Source: Algoriphagus pacificus (GTDB taxonomy: Bacteria; Bacteroidota; Bacteroidia; Cytophagales; Cyclobacteriaceae). Taken from it: DNA of 64,000 bases. The position numbers were made by a program, and so were the translations under genes. The notes beneath the pieces were generated by a model. It did no database searches and had not been told where the DNA came from. It saw only the letters and a program-made list of their open reading frames with translations. This document shows positions 1-9,934 of this stretch, piece by piece. Location of the stretch: contig NZ_JAFKCU010000002.1 in NCBI RefSeq assembly GCF_017254845.1, positions 496,001 to 560,000 of the forward strand. Direction: 5' to 3'. Numbering within the stretch: position 1 is the first letter of the stretch; each line of letters starts with the position of its first letter.

Positions 1-17
1 CATCTTAATTAGAGTTC

Positions 18-3000
18 ATGGTAGACAAGATTATTCAGTGGAGCATCCATAATAAGCTCATCATTTTTCTTTTTATCGCAGGATGGATTGGATTCGGGAT
101 CTATGCTCTGAGCAATCTTCCTATTGGCGCAGTTCCAGATGTTACCAACAATCAGGTTCAAGTTATCACCACATCCAGAAATCTGGCTACAGAAGATGTA
201 GAGAAATACCTGACTTATCCAGTGGAATTGGAAATGGCAAATTTGCCAGGTGTCAAAGAAATCAGATCCATTTCCAAGTTTGGGCTTTCTGTAGTAACCA
301 TCGTTTTTGAGGATGATTTGGGTACTTACCTTCCTCGTCAGTTGATTGCTGAGCGGATTAAAATCGCCCAAGAAAGTATTCCAGATGGATTTGGGCAGCC
401 ATTTATGGGTCCAATTACAACCGGTCTCGGTGAGATCTATCAGTATGTCATTGATGTGGAGCCTGGCTACGAGGATCAATATTCCATCACTGATCTTCGG
501 ACAATTCAAGATTGGGTAGTGAGAAGACAGCTTTCTGGAATCCAGGGTGTAGTCGAAGTAAATACCTGGGGAGGTTTCCTGAAGCAATACGAAGTTTCAA
601 TTAACCCCGAGCGATTAAAAGGAATGCAGATTTCGCTTTCTGAGGTTTTTTCAGCTTTGGAAAAGAACAATTCAATTGCAGGAGGTAGCTATATAGAGAA
701 AACAAACGAAAGTTTTTTTATCCGTGGGGAAGGACTAGTAACTAGTCTGGAAGATATCGGAAATATCGTGGTGGAATCCCGTGATGGAACTCCTGTTTAT
801 ATCCGGGATATTGCTACAGTTGGCTTTGGACACGCCAATCGATTTGGTGCGATTACAGCAAATGGGGAAGGGGAGAAAGTATTGGGACAAATCATGATGC
901 TCAAAGGAGCGGATTCCAAAGGAACTATTGAACGAGTGAAGGAAAGAATCGAAGAAATGAAGCTCAGCCTTCCCGAAGGAATTGTGATCAATGGGTTCTT
1001 GGATCGTTCAGAACTGGTAGGCAGAACTACTTCCACTATCGCTAAAAACCTCATTGAAGGCTGTTTGATCGTGGTTTTTGTAGTCGTTTTGTTATTGGGG
1101 AATATCCGTTCAGGCTTGGTGGTGGCATCAGTCATTCCATTGAGTTTGTTATTCGCTTTGTCTCTCATGTACATTTTTGGAGTTGATGCTAACTTGATGA
1201 GTTTGGGTGCAATTGACTTTGGAATCATCATCGATGGGGCAGTTATTATTGTAGAATACATTGCTTATCGATTCACGCAAGTGAACAAAGGGTTTGATGG
1301 GCTTTCTAAAACAGAAGTCCAGCAAGAAAAAGATGCGATAACCTTTGAAGGAGCTTCCAAAATGATGCATTCGGCCATTTTTGGGCAGATCATCATCATC
1401 ATCGTTTTTATTCCGATTCTTTCACTGTCTGGTGTAGAGGGGAAAATGTTCCGTCCTATGGCTGAAGTGTTCAGCTTCGCTTTGATCGGGGCAATGATCC
1501 TGGGAATGACTTATGTACCGGTAGTTTCTTCCCTGTTTTTAAAGACAACTCCTCCAGGACCAAAAAACATTTCCACTCGGATCATCAAGCAGATCAATAA
1601 GGTATATGAGCCAACCATTGCTTGGGCGCTTGATCATGCGAAAATCGTTTTGGGTTCTGCCGCCGCACTATTGGTTGGAAGTATTCTATTGTTTTCCAGC
1701 ATGGGTTCGGAGTTTGTGCCAACATTGGATGAGGGAGATTTTGTAATCCAACCTGTATTGAAAACTGGTACGACACTCTCGAATACTGTCGAGACCATGA
1801 CTCAGATAGAGAAAATTCTGAAGAAATTCCCTGAGGTAAATCAGGTGGTAACCAGAATCGGTGCTGCAGAAATCCCGACGGATCCCATGTCCATGGAAGA
1901 AACTGATGTGATTGTGACTTTGCATCCACCATCTGAATGGACCACGGTTGAGACCAAGGACGAATTGGCAGATAAATTCAAGGAAGCACTAACCGTAATT
2001 CCAGGATTGGACTATGAATTTACCCAACCGATCGAAATGAGATTCAATGAATTGATCACTGGGGTACGTGCTGATTTGGCTATCAAGGTATTTGGAGAAG
2101 ATTTAGATCAGCTTTTAGTAACTGCCGAAGAAATTGAAGCTGCTATCCAAGGTGTTGAGGGAGCTGCTGATATAGTGGTAGAAAAAGTGGATGGTTTGCC
2201 ACAAATGAAAATCGAATACGATCGGAGTAAAATAGCCAAGTATGGTTTGAATATAGCTGAGCTGAATGATATCGTAACGATGGGCTTTGCAGGTGCTGCT
2301 GCAGGAAAAGTTTTCGAAGGAGAAAAGCAATTTGATTTGGTAGTGCGGTTTGAAAGGGATTTTAGAAAAGACATTTCCAACTTAGAGCAAGCATCTATCC
2401 AGCTTCCTGGAGGTGGTAGCATTCCGCTTTCGGAGTTAGCCAAAATCACCTATACCAAAGGCCCTGCGAAAATTTCGAGAGACAATACGCAGCGAAGAAT
2501 AGTCGTCGGAGTGAATGTAAGAAATAGGGATTTACAATCTGTGGTGGATGATATTCAGGAAATCATCCGCACAAAAATCGATATCCCAGAAGGTTACCGA
2601 GTAGACTATGGAGGTCAGTTTGAAAACCTACAGCAAGCAAGAGACCGATTGATTATTGCTGTTCCGATTGCCTTATTCTTGATCTTTGTCCTCTTGTATT
2701 TTGCTTTTTCCAGTACCCGCGATGCCTTGATGATTTATTCGGCAATTCCACTTTCTGCGATTGGTGGAGTCTTGCTTCTTTGGATCAGAGATATGCCTTT
2801 CAGTATCTCAGCAGGAGTTGGATTTATCGCCTTATTCGGGATTGCCGTGTTGAATGGAATTGTATTGATTGAACATTTTAAGTCTATGGAATCCAAATAT
2901 TCAGATATCAAGCAGTTGGTGAAAATCGGTGCAAAAGAGCGTTTGAGGCCTGTATTGTTGACTGCATCAGCAGCAGCTTTGGGATTTTTGCCGATGGCAG

Positions 3001-4346
3001 TTTCCGGTTCGGCTGGCGCGGAAGTTCAAAGGCCTTTGGCCACAGTAGTTGTTGGTGGATTGATCTCAGCAACGATCTTGACTTTGGTTGTTCTTCCTGT
3101 ACTTTATGTCTTATTCAAAACTTCAGTCAAAAAACCTCCTTTACCAGGGAAAAAAGTAGCCTTAAGCTTATTTCTAATTCTAGGATTGGTTTCTACTTCC
3201 TTCGGACAAACTCAAAATTCCATCACTTTGGATGAGGCTTTGAATATCGCTTTGGAACAAAATCTGACCTATCAAGCAGCTTCTAAAGGTTTGGAAGCGG
3301 CCACTGTCAAGACGGGAGCAGGTTGGGATGTGTCTAAAACATACGTCTATTTTGGAAGGGATGAAAATGACATTGCAGAAAACGGCTATTCTAACAGTAA
3401 ATGGGGTTTGAGTCAGAGCTTTGCATTTCCTTCTCTCTATGCTGCGCAAAAGAATGTCTTGGAAGATCAAGTAGCAATGCAGCAAAGTCAGCTGAATTTG
3501 CAGGAAAGAACACTCAAAGGGCAGGTTAGCAAAGCCTATCTTACGGCAGTTCATTGGAATGAGATTTCAGCCCATTATTCCAATTTGGATAGTCTCTACA
3601 AAGCTTTCTCTTCTGCTTCAAATCGCAGGTTTGAACTCGGTGAAACCAATTACTTGGAGAAATTGACAGCTTCGGGTAAGCAAAGGGAAATCGGATTAAA
3701 ACTGACAGAAGCAAAGCAGAATTATCAGGTATCTATTGAAGAACTGAAAACCTTATTGAATTGGCAAGGTGAGTTGGAAATCGTGCCTACATCCTTGGAA
3801 TTGGAGACTGATATAAATTTTGAAGCGGCTTCTCATCCGGGTGTGAGCTACTATGAAAATGCTTTGATTCAAGCTTCTCACCAAGTCCAGGTGGAAAAAA
3901 GGAAGTTGCTTCCTGATCTTCAGGTGGAGGTCTTCAGAGGAACCAATTCCTTTCCTAATTCCAAAGTTTATCCGGGAATACAAGGTGGAATTACAGTTCC
4001 TTTGTTTTTTGGTGCACAAAGATCGCAAGTGAGAGCGAGTGAATTCCATAAAGAAATGATGGAATTGGAAGCTTTGAACTATCAGAATAAACTGAATTCG
4101 CGGTACAATCAAACGCAATATAAGCTGGATCAAAATCAAGAAGTGATTCGCTATTATGAGGAGGAGGGAGAGGCTTTGGCAACTCAACTGATGGAACAAG
4201 CTCAGCGGTCTTACCAGGAAGGTGAAATAGACTTCTTGCAATACGTACAGCTAATGGAAAACTCCATGAATATCACCTTGCAGTATTTAGAAAGCAGGTA
4301 CAATTACCAAATGAATATTTTAGAAATTAATTATCTCATCAACTGA
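18..4346 (+). CDS. CusA/CzcA-type heavy-metal efflux RND pump fused to a TolC-like outer-membrane factor
   Basis: Proton-driven inner-membrane exporter of metal cations, probably Cu/Ag or Zn/Co/Cd. At 1442 residues it is about 400 longer than an ordinary CusA. Residues 1 to about 1035 form the RND pump: the porter domains are split by TM blocks, and TM4 carries the DFGII..GAVI.VE motif of heavy-metal pumps (about 400-413). Residues from about 1068 onward are a TolC-like OMF, starting at SITLDEALNIALEQN and rich in coiled-coil heptads. Between them, at about 1045-1067, a hydrophobic stretch ending TSFGQ looks like a complete signal peptide. The stop codon overlaps the adaptor start (TGATG), so the two are translationally coupled. 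Such fusions are known in Bacteroidota. The metal substrate cannot be read from the sequence. Confidence 0.93.
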   Translation: MVDKIIQWSIHNKLIIFLFIAGWIGFGIYALSNLPIGAVPDVTNNQVQVITTSRNLATEDVEKYLTYPVELEMANLPGVKEIRSISKFGLSVVTIVFEDDLGTYLPRQLIAERIKIAQESIPDGFGQPFMGPITTGLGEIYQYVIDVEPGYEDQYSITDLRTIQDWVVRRQLSGIQGVVEVNTWGGFLKQYEVSINPERLKGMQISLSEVFSALEKNNSIAGGSYIEKTNESFFIRGEGLVTSLEDIGNIVVESRDGTPVYIRDIATVGFGHANRFGAITANGEGEKVLGQIMMLKGADSKGTIERVKERIEEMKLSLPEGIVINGFLDRSELVGRTTSTIAKNLIEGCLIVVFVVVLLLGNIRSGLVVASVIPLSLLFALSLMYIFGVDANLMSLGAIDFGIIIDGAVIIVEYIAYRFTQVNKGFDGLSKTEVQQEKDAITFEGASKMMHSAIFGQIIIIIVFIPILSLSGVEGKMFRPMAEVFSFALIGAMILGMTYVPVVSSLFLKTTPPGPKNISTRIIKQINKVYEPTIAWALDHAKIVLGSAAALLVGSILLFSSMGSEFVPTLDEGDFVIQPVLKTGTTLSNTVETMTQIEKILKKFPEVNQVVTRIGAAEIPTDPMSMEETDVIVTLHPPSEWTTVETKDELADKFKEALTVIPGLDYEFTQPIEMRFNELITGVRADLAIKVFGEDLDQLLVTAEEIEAAIQGVEGAADIVVEKVDGLPQMKIEYDRSKIAKYGLNIAELNDIVTMGFAGAAAGKVFEGEKQFDLVVRFERDFRKDISNLEQASIQLPGGGSIPLSELAKITYTKGPAKISRDNTQRRIVVGVNVRNRDLQSVVDDIQEIIRTKIDIPEGYRVDYGGQFENLQQARDRLIIAVPIALFLIFVLLYFAFSSTRDALMIYSAIPLSAIGGVLLLWIRDMPFSISAGVGFIALFGIAVLNGIVLIEHFKSMESKYSDIKQLVKIGAKERLRPVLLTASAAALGFLPMAVSGSAGAEVQRPLATVVVGGLISATILTLVVLPVLYVLFKTSVKKPPLPGKKVALSLFLILGLVSTSFGQTQNSITLDEALNIALEQNLTYQAASKGLEAATVKTGAGWDVSKTYVYFGRDENDIAENGYSNSKWGLSQSFAFPSLYAAQKNVLEDQVAMQQSQLNLQERTLKGQVSKAYLTAVHWNEISAHYSNLDSLYKAFSSASNRRFELGETNYLEKLTASGKQREIGLKLTEAKQNYQVSIEELKTLLNWQGELEIVPTSLELETDINFEAASHPGVSYYENALIQASHQVQVEKRKLLPDLQVEVFRGTNSFPNSKVYPGIQGGITVPLFFGAQRSQVRASEFHKEMMELEALNYQNKLNSRYNQTQYKLDQNQEVIRYYEEEGEALATQLMEQAQRSYQEGEIDFLQYVQLMENSMNITLQYLESRYNYQMNILEINYLIN

Positions 4347-5506
4347 TGGAAGCTATAAAATCAACCTTTTCATGGGGATTGATCCTGATTCTAGGGTCCC
4401 TCTTTTTTGTTCAATGTTCTTCAAAAACAGAAGAAACTGCTACAGGAATTGACTTGCAATCCATGGAAGGGGAATCCGACCAACTTACTCTGACTCAGGC
4501 ACAATTTGATGCCATGGACATGCAGTGGGGAAATATGGTTTTAAAGACATTTTCTGAAGAAGTAAAAGTTCAGGGTGAGATCAAGATCCCAGTTGAGGGA
4601 ATGCAGGATATAACTCCTTTCTATGGAGGATACGTCAGTGGTCTCAAACTGATCGAAGGACAACAGATTAGAAAAGGTGAGGTTCTTTTCTATTTGGAAA
4701 GCCCTGAGTTTGTGCGTTTGCAACAGGATTATTTGGAAGCTTCCAGCCAATTGAATTACCTGAAAGAGGAATTCGAGAGACAAAAGACGCTATTTGGAGA
4801 AAAAATCGCATCTCAAAAAGGTTACTTAAAAGCTGAATCTGAATATCAAACCACCTTGGCTAGAGCTGAAAGTCTGAAGAAACAACTGGGCATGATCCAT
4901 GTCAACACAGATAATTTGACAGCAACTACTATTCAGGTGAAAGTTCCGGTAATCTCACCGATTTCGGGTTTTGTGGAGTCGATTTTCACAGTTCCAGGAG
5001 CATATCTACCCTCAGCTTCCAAAGCAGCAACTTTGATCAATACAAGTCATATGCATATTGAATTAAGCGTTTTTGAAAAAGATGCGATTCATGTAGAGGA
5101 GGGGCAACTTGTGAGTTTTACCATGCCGGATATGCCAGGACAGGAGTTTCAGGCCAAAGTTCACATGGTAGGAAAAGCAATCAGCGAACAGCGATTTATA
5201 CCTGTTCATGCTCATTTGATAGATGAAAGTCTGGAAAGCAAACTGGTTCCGGGAATGTTTTTGGAAGCCAAAATAAAATTAGCTCCTCAGGAAGGCTGGT
5301 CTTTGCCAGCGTCTTCTGTGGTAAACTCGGATGGAGTTGATTATGTCTTAGTCCAGAAAGCTTCAAAAGACAATGTTTTCAATTTAGATAAAGTGGAGGT
5401 AAAGCTAGGCCGTCAAAATGATCAATTGGTTGAGATTTATCCCAATCAAAAACTGGATGAAAATTCAAAGATTCTAGTCAAAGGTGGTTTTACCCTTCTG
5501 CCTTAA
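4346..5506 (+). CDS. RND efflux periplasmic adaptor (CusB/CzcB family lipoprotein)
   Basis: Membrane-fusion protein that links the inner-membrane pump to the outer-membrane channel. It starts with a lipoprotein signal (lipobox FVQC at about residues 21-24), so it is probably anchored in a membrane by a lipid. The biotinyl-lipoyl-like half motif (GGYVSGLKLIEGQQIRKGE, about 94-112) precedes a helical hairpin at about 120-175. The second half motif and a beta-barrel follow (about 195-310), then a membrane-proximal domain. At 386 residues it is normal length. The ATG shares one base with the stop of the pump gene, so the two form one operon. No N-terminal metal-chaperone domain is seen. Confidence 0.92.
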   Translation: MEAIKSTFSWGLILILGSLFFVQCSSKTEETATGIDLQSMEGESDQLTLTQAQFDAMDMQWGNMVLKTFSEEVKVQGEIKIPVEGMQDITPFYGGYVSGLKLIEGQQIRKGEVLFYLESPEFVRLQQDYLEASSQLNYLKEEFERQKTLFGEKIASQKGYLKAESEYQTTLARAESLKKQLGMIHVNTDNLTATTIQVKVPVISPISGFVESIFTVPGAYLPSASKAATLINTSHMHIELSVFEKDAIHVEEGQLVSFTMPDMPGQEFQAKVHMVGKAISEQRFIPVHAHLIDESLESKLVPGMFLEAKIKLAPQEGWSLPASSVVNSDGVDYVLVQKASKDNVFNLDKVEVKLGRQNDQLVEIYPNQKLDENSKILVKGGFTLLP

Positions 5507-5622
5507 TTTTTTTTCTTGAATAAAGCTGATTTTCGAGAAAAGGATCATCTATCAGGTCCTAATGCCATTATCACGGGTGTTTGGTGGGATGTAGATTAAT
5601 ATTGCCTATTTTCAAAGCATGA

Positions 5623-5656
5623 TTTCCGCCAAACCTTTGATGGGATTTGGCGGAAA
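5623..5656 (+). terminator. 11-bp perfect inverted repeat, likely terminator of the efflux operon
   Basis: Arms 5623-5633 and 5646-5656 are perfect complements (TTTCCGCCAAA and its reverse complement) around a 12-base loop. CTTTTCAATTT follows. The T-tract is weak, and the hairpin lies only 24 bases before the next start codon, so it could instead be a leader structure of the downstream phosphatase gene. Confidence 0.5.
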
Positions 5657-5680
5657 CTTTTCAATTTACCGATACTGACT

Positions 5681-6775
5681 ATGAAAAATATCAAACAAGG
5701 GCTTTTACTTTTTGTGGTTTTAATACTGCAAACAGGTTTAACTCAAGCTCAGGAATACAAAACCGAAAACGTCATTCTAATTACTTTGGATGGAATGAGA
5801 TGGCAGGAAGTATTCACCGGAGCAGATTCTTTGTTGGTGGATGACACTGGTATGATTGAGAGTCCTGGTTCTTTGCTTGCTGAATTTTGGGATGTAAACC
5901 CATTGGTTCGTCGTGAGAAATTATTTCCATTTTTCTGGAATATCCTTGCGAAAGAAGGTCAGATTTACGGTAATCGCGCTTATGGCAATTTTGTCAATAA
6001 TCAGAATACCATGTGGTTTTCCTATCCTGGATACAATGAATTTTTGAGTGGTTTTTCAGATGATTCCCGAATCACTAGCAATGATAAAACGGATAATCCG
6101 AATAAAACCATGCTGGAATATTTGAATCAAATGCCAGAATATCAGCGAAAAGTGATGGCTTTTGGGTCTTGGGATGTTTTTCCATACATCATCAATGAGT
6201 CTAGAAGTGGAATTCCTGTCAATGCTGGCTTTGATGTGGCTGAAGGAGATGATTTGAGTCCGCAAGAACTCCTGACCAACAAGATGCAAAAGGAGATCAG
6301 AGGCCCATGGGGAGGTGTGAGACTGGATGTGTTTACGCAGAATTATGCGATGGCAGCTTTAAAAAATAAGAAGCCAAAGGTCCTTTATATCGCGTATGGC
6401 GAGACCGATGATTGGGCACATGAGAATCATTACGATCAATATTTATGGTCTGCTAAGCAAACCGATGCCTATATCAAAGAAATCTGGGATTTTGTTCAGT
6501 CAGATCCTCAATACAAGGATAAAACAACTTTGATCATCGGGACAGATCATGGACGAGGCACCTCAAAAACCTCCTGGAGAAGTCATGGATCATCTGTGCG
6601 TAATGCTGGAGAGATTTGGTTGGCAGTTATTGGGCCGGATACTCCTGCATTGGGAGAAATGAAAACTTCCGGTCAATGGCAATCTGCTATGGTTGCGAGA
6701 ACAGTTTTTAAATTTTTGGGACTGGAATATCCTGATGAAAAAGCAGCGCCTGCCATTCAGGAAATGTTGAAATAG
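5681..6775 (+). CDS. Secreted alkaline-phosphatase-superfamily hydrolase
   Basis: Metal-dependent phospho- or sulfo-ester hydrolase, probably periplasmic. An N-terminal signal peptide ends near TQAQ (residue about 24). The core has the superfamily metal motifs: VILITLDGMRW (first Asp, about 31-41), YGETDDWAHE (about 240-249) and IIGTDHGRG (about 284-292). At 364 residues it is compact. It is not the same subgroup as the ENPP-like protein at 18259, and the catalytic nucleophile is not obvious. It stands alone between the efflux operon and a strong terminator. The substrate is unknown. Confidence 0.75.
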   Translation: MKNIKQGLLLFVVLILQTGLTQAQEYKTENVILITLDGMRWQEVFTGADSLLVDDTGMIESPGSLLAEFWDVNPLVRREKLFPFFWNILAKEGQIYGNRAYGNFVNNQNTMWFSYPGYNEFLSGFSDDSRITSNDKTDNPNKTMLEYLNQMPEYQRKVMAFGSWDVFPYIINESRSGIPVNAGFDVAEGDDLSPQELLTNKMQKEIRGPWGGVRLDVFTQNYAMAALKNKKPKVLYIAYGETDDWAHENHYDQYLWSAKQTDAYIKEIWDFVQSDPQYKDKTTLIIGTDHGRGTSKTSWRSHGSSVRNAGEIWLAVIGPDTPALGEMKTSGQWQSAMVARTVFKFLGLEYPDEKAAPAIQEMLK

Positions 6776-6785
6776 GATAAGAAAT

Positions 6786-6817
6786 AAAGCCCGGGATTTT
6801 AATTCCGGGCTTTGTTA
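6786..6817. terminator. Bidirectional intrinsic terminator
   Basis: Perfect 9-bp stem (AAAGCCCGG at 6786-6794, CCGGGCTTT at 6805-6813) with a 10-base loop. It sits between two convergent genes and has A-rich sequence before and T-rich sequence after, so it can serve both strands. Confidence 0.85.
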
Positions 6818-6823
6818 TAATTT

Positions 6824-7261
6824 TCAGGGTTTACCTTGAAATTTAGGATCGTAGTCTACCATCCATTCAATTCCATATTTATCCCGAAACATCCCGAAGT
6901 AGGATCCCCAAGGGCTTCCATCGATAGGAACTTCGATAGTTCCACCTGCAGAAAGGCCTGAAAACAGTTTGTCTGCTTCCTCCTTGCTTGATGCACTGAT
7001 GGAGATTTTGGATCTGTTTTCCATTTCATTAACCTTGCCCATAAACTCAGGAACATCATTTCCCATCAGGATATTACCTCCAATTGGTAAAGCGATGTGC
7101 ATGATTTTGTTAGCTTCCTTTTCCGCAAATGGTTGCTCAGGGCTGGCCATATCTTTGAAACGCATGATCATTGCGAACTCACCACCAAAAACCGATTGGT
7201 AAAAATGAAATGCTTCTTCGCAGTTTCCATTAAAGTTGATATGTGGATTAATTAGTGCCAT
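6824..7261 (-). CDS. VOC-family protein of the PhnB type
   Basis: Small glyoxalase/bleomycin-resistance-fold protein of 145 residues. The start (INPHINFNGNCEEAFHFYQ) and end (GSYFGMFRDKYGIEWM.DY) are typical of PhnB-like VOC proteins, whose biochemical role is usually unknown. No signal peptide, so it is cytoplasmic. Transcribed alone, ending at the shared terminator. The fold assignment is firm, the function open. Confidence 0.85.
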   Translation of the reverse strand: MALINPHINFNGNCEEAFHFYQSVFGGEFAMIMRFKDMASPEQPFAEKEANKIMHIALPIGGNILMGNDVPEFMGKVNEMENRSKISISASSKEEADKLFSGLSAGGTIEVPIDGSPWGSYFGMFRDKYGIEWMVDYDPKFQGKP

Positions 7262-7406
7262 AGGATTTAAGTTAAATTGATAGAATCAAATTTACTTTCA
7301 CTGAACAAATAAACTGGGATAAAATCCGTCAAAAAGAGGAGGTATTGCGACAAGATTTGTGATCTTAATAGAAAGGTTTGATCAAATTTAAATTATACTA
7401 GGCCAG

Positions 7407-8183
7407 CTAATTAGCTTCCTTTATGGCAATTATTCGAATTCTTTTGTAATCAGCAAACCACTTACCGTTGATTAAGCATATTTCTCTAATACTTTCCTGG
7501 ACCTCTCCTTTGATTACCTCGATATCTTGTTCGTCAATTCCTGAAAAAAAACACCCGGCAAACATGGAAATCCAGTCTTTAATGCCGGAGTTTTCATCCG
7601 CGAGCTCAGTAGGACGGTCAAAATGCTGAACAAAAAGGACTCTAAATCCACCAGCTTCTAACGCTGAGGCATATTCTCCAATGGAAGGAAAGTACCAAAG
7701 TGCTAATTCCCCTTGTTTTTGATATCCTTTGCCTTGAAGAGAATTTCTCAATGCCTTAACAATGGTCTGGACATTTCCTTTTCCCCCAAATTCCAAAACT
7801 AGTTTTCCTCCTGGAACCAAATTTTCATACATGCATTGAATTGAGGCATGATAGTCTTTAACCCAATGAAGTGTAGCATTGGAGAAAATCGCATCGAATT
7901 TTTGATTAAAGCTGAAATTGCTCGCATCAGCCACTTGAAATTCAATTTCTGGGAATTTCGCTATGGCATCTGCAATCATTTCGGCAGACTTATCAATTCC
8001 GATAGCCTCTTTTGCCAACTCGTTGATTTTTGCAGTCAATTGTCCAGAACCACATCCTAAATCCAAAATTCGTTGATGCGGTTTTGGATCTAGCAATTGA
8101 ATTAACTCCTCTCCATACTGATAAACAAATGCATGCTTCTCATTGTAGAGCTCGGGTTTCCATTTGGATAGCTGTTCGTTCAT
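7407..8183 (-). CDS. Class I SAM-dependent methyltransferase (Tam/ubiE-like)
   Basis: Cytoplasmic methyltransferase of 258 residues. SAM-binding motif I is RILDLGCGSGQLT (about 39-51), the acidic strand-2 end follows at AIGID, and motif IV is FDAIFSNATLHWV (about 96-108). The ATLHWV signature and overall length resemble trans-aconitate methyltransferases, but the substrate cannot be assigned. It lies 12 bases downstream of the GH13 gene on the same strand, so they may be cotranscribed. Confidence 0.85.
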   Translation of the reverse strand: MNEQLSKWKPELYNEKHAFVYQYGEELIQLLDPKPHQRILDLGCGSGQLTAKINELAKEAIGIDKSAEMIADAIAKFPEIEFQVADASNFSFNQKFDAIFSNATLHWVKDYHASIQCMYENLVPGGKLVLEFGGKGNVQTIVKALRNSLQGKGYQKQGELALWYFPSIGEYASALEAGGFRVLFVQHFDRPTELADENSGIKDWISMFAGCFFSGIDEQDIEVIKGEVQESIREICLINGKWFADYKRIRIIAIKEAN

Positions 8184-8195
8184 TTTAATACAGGA

Positions 8196-9929
8196 CTAAT
8201 TGATTTTAACGATTGCTGCTTGATAAGGCAAGAGCGTGATTGAACCTTCCGATGTATCCAAATCAGGATAATTATTGATTACTATCTGATCTAAATCTCC
8301 TATTTCATCTAGCGTAATTGATGAGTTTTCTTCAGAGAAATTCAGCAAAACCAGCATTTTCTCTTCCTCTAAAGTTCTTGTAAATGCATAGACAGTCGGA
8401 TGATCCTTTTGAAGTAGCTCATAATTTCCATAAACCAGTACAGGGTTTTCATTCCTGACCTGAGCCATTTTTCTAAAGTGATTCAAAATACTGTTAGGAT
8501 CCTTTTCCTGAGCTGCTACATTGATTTCTAAATAATTTTCATTCACCCTTTTCCAAGGAGTTCCCGTGGTGAAACCGGCATTTTCCGAGTCATCCCATTG
8601 CATGGGAGTTCTTCCATTTTCTCTTGAGCTGTAGTTCAGGATTTCCATAAATCTTTCCATGTCTTCTCCTGCTGCTAAAGCTGCTTTGTACTTGCCTTTG
8701 GCTTCCACATCTACATATTCTTCGATTTTAGGCATGTCCATATTAGTCATGCCGATTTCATCGCCATAGTAGGTGAAAGGGGTTCCCCGCATGCTAAGCA
8801 AAAAAGTATTGAGCATCTGAGTGGATGGAGTGCGGAATTCCGGATCCGGATTTCCGAAGCGGTTGACCAAACGGGCATTATCATGATTCGATAAAAAGAT
8901 GGCTATCCATCCATTCTCCGCAAATGCACTGTCCCATTTGGTGAAAACTTCTTTAAAGTCTGCCAATTCATATCCATCTGGAGTTCGGGACATATCAACC
9001 GATTCAAAATGATAAGCCATCTGTAACTCCTGACGGTCTGCGTCCACTAGTTTATGAGCATCCTCGAAAGTGCTTCCGGCGCCTTCAGCCACTGCAAAGA
9101 CATCGTACTTCTCCAGAACTTCATGATACATCTCCTTTAGGTATTCATGAAGCTGAGGACGCATACCGTACCATTTGATAAAATCTTTTTCATGTCCTTC
9201 AGGAAATTCCGGCCAAGTTGTGTCTTTACTGGCAAATTGAAAGGCATCCATTCGGAAACCATCCACTCCTTTTTCTGCCCAAAATTTCATGATATCATAC
9301 ACCTCTTGACGAAGCTTAGGATTTTCCCAATTCAGGTCGGGTTGTTCTTCTGCAAATGTATGGAGGTAGTACGCATTGCTTAAAGAATCATATTCCCAAG
9401 CTCCTTCTGGATCAAAAAGACTATGTCTGTACGGTGGTTCCCCATTTTCGGCAGGCCACCAATGATAATAATCGCGGTAAGGATTGTCTCTCGAACTTCG
9501 GGATTGTTTAAACCATTCATGATCAATGCTGCTATGATTGACCACAACATCCAAAACAAATTTAATCCCACGCTGGTGAAAACCATCCAGCATTTGCTGA
9601 AAGTCATCCATAGTTCCATACCTCGGTAGGACTGCTCTGTAATCGGCGACATCATAGCCATTATCTACTAGAGGAGATTCGAAAAATGGGTTCATCCAAA
9701 CCATGGTAATCCCCAAGCTCTCTATGTAATCCAGCTTTTCTATAATTCCTTGAAAATCCCCAAAACCATCCCCATCGGTGTCTTTGAAGCTTTGTGGATA
9801 GATTTGATAGAGGATTCCTTCTTTCCACCATGTTTGCTCAAACGAAGTGGAGGTTTCTTTGGGTTGATCTTGAGGTCCACAACTAGCGACCAAAAGGACT
9901 GAGAGTAAACTCCATAGGTGATTTTTCAT
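8196..9929 (-). CDS. GH13 alpha-glucosidase / oligo-1,6-glucosidase, lipoprotein
   Basis: Cleaves alpha-linked glucose oligosaccharides, probably in the periplasm or at the outer membrane. The N-terminal lipobox is VASC (about 14-17). GH13 landmarks are present: DVVVNHSS (region I), QPDLNW (region V, the signature of the oligo-1,6-glucosidase group), DGFRMDAF with the nucleophile Asp, AVAEG with the acid/base Glu, and LSNHDNARL with the transition-state Asp. A C-terminal beta-sandwich completes 577 residues. There is no TonB receptor or regulator nearby, so it is not part of a recognisable polysaccharide-utilisation locus. Confidence 0.92.
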   Translation of the reverse strand: MKNHLWSLLSVLLVASCGPQDQPKETSTSFEQTWWKEGILYQIYPQSFKDTDGDGFGDFQGIIEKLDYIESLGITMVWMNPFFESPLVDNGYDVADYRAVLPRYGTMDDFQQMLDGFHQRGIKFVLDVVVNHSSIDHEWFKQSRSSRDNPYRDYYHWWPAENGEPPYRHSLFDPEGAWEYDSLSNAYYLHTFAEEQPDLNWENPKLRQEVYDIMKFWAEKGVDGFRMDAFQFASKDTTWPEFPEGHEKDFIKWYGMRPQLHEYLKEMYHEVLEKYDVFAVAEGAGSTFEDAHKLVDADRQELQMAYHFESVDMSRTPDGYELADFKEVFTKWDSAFAENGWIAIFLSNHDNARLVNRFGNPDPEFRTPSTQMLNTFLLSMRGTPFTYYGDEIGMTNMDMPKIEEYVDVEAKGKYKAALAAGEDMERFMEILNYSSRENGRTPMQWDDSENAGFTTGTPWKRVNENYLEINVAAQEKDPNSILNHFRKMAQVRNENPVLVYGNYELLQKDHPTVYAFTRTLEEEKMLVLLNFSEENSSITLDEIGDLDQIVINNYPDLDTSEGSITLLPYQAAIVKIN

Positions 9930-9934
9930 ACTTT

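Noticed and set aside
3148-3213. Frameshift or sequencing error joining separate cusA and tolC genes
   Set aside because: The frame runs cleanly through without a stop and such fusions are known in this phylum, so I treat it as one gene.
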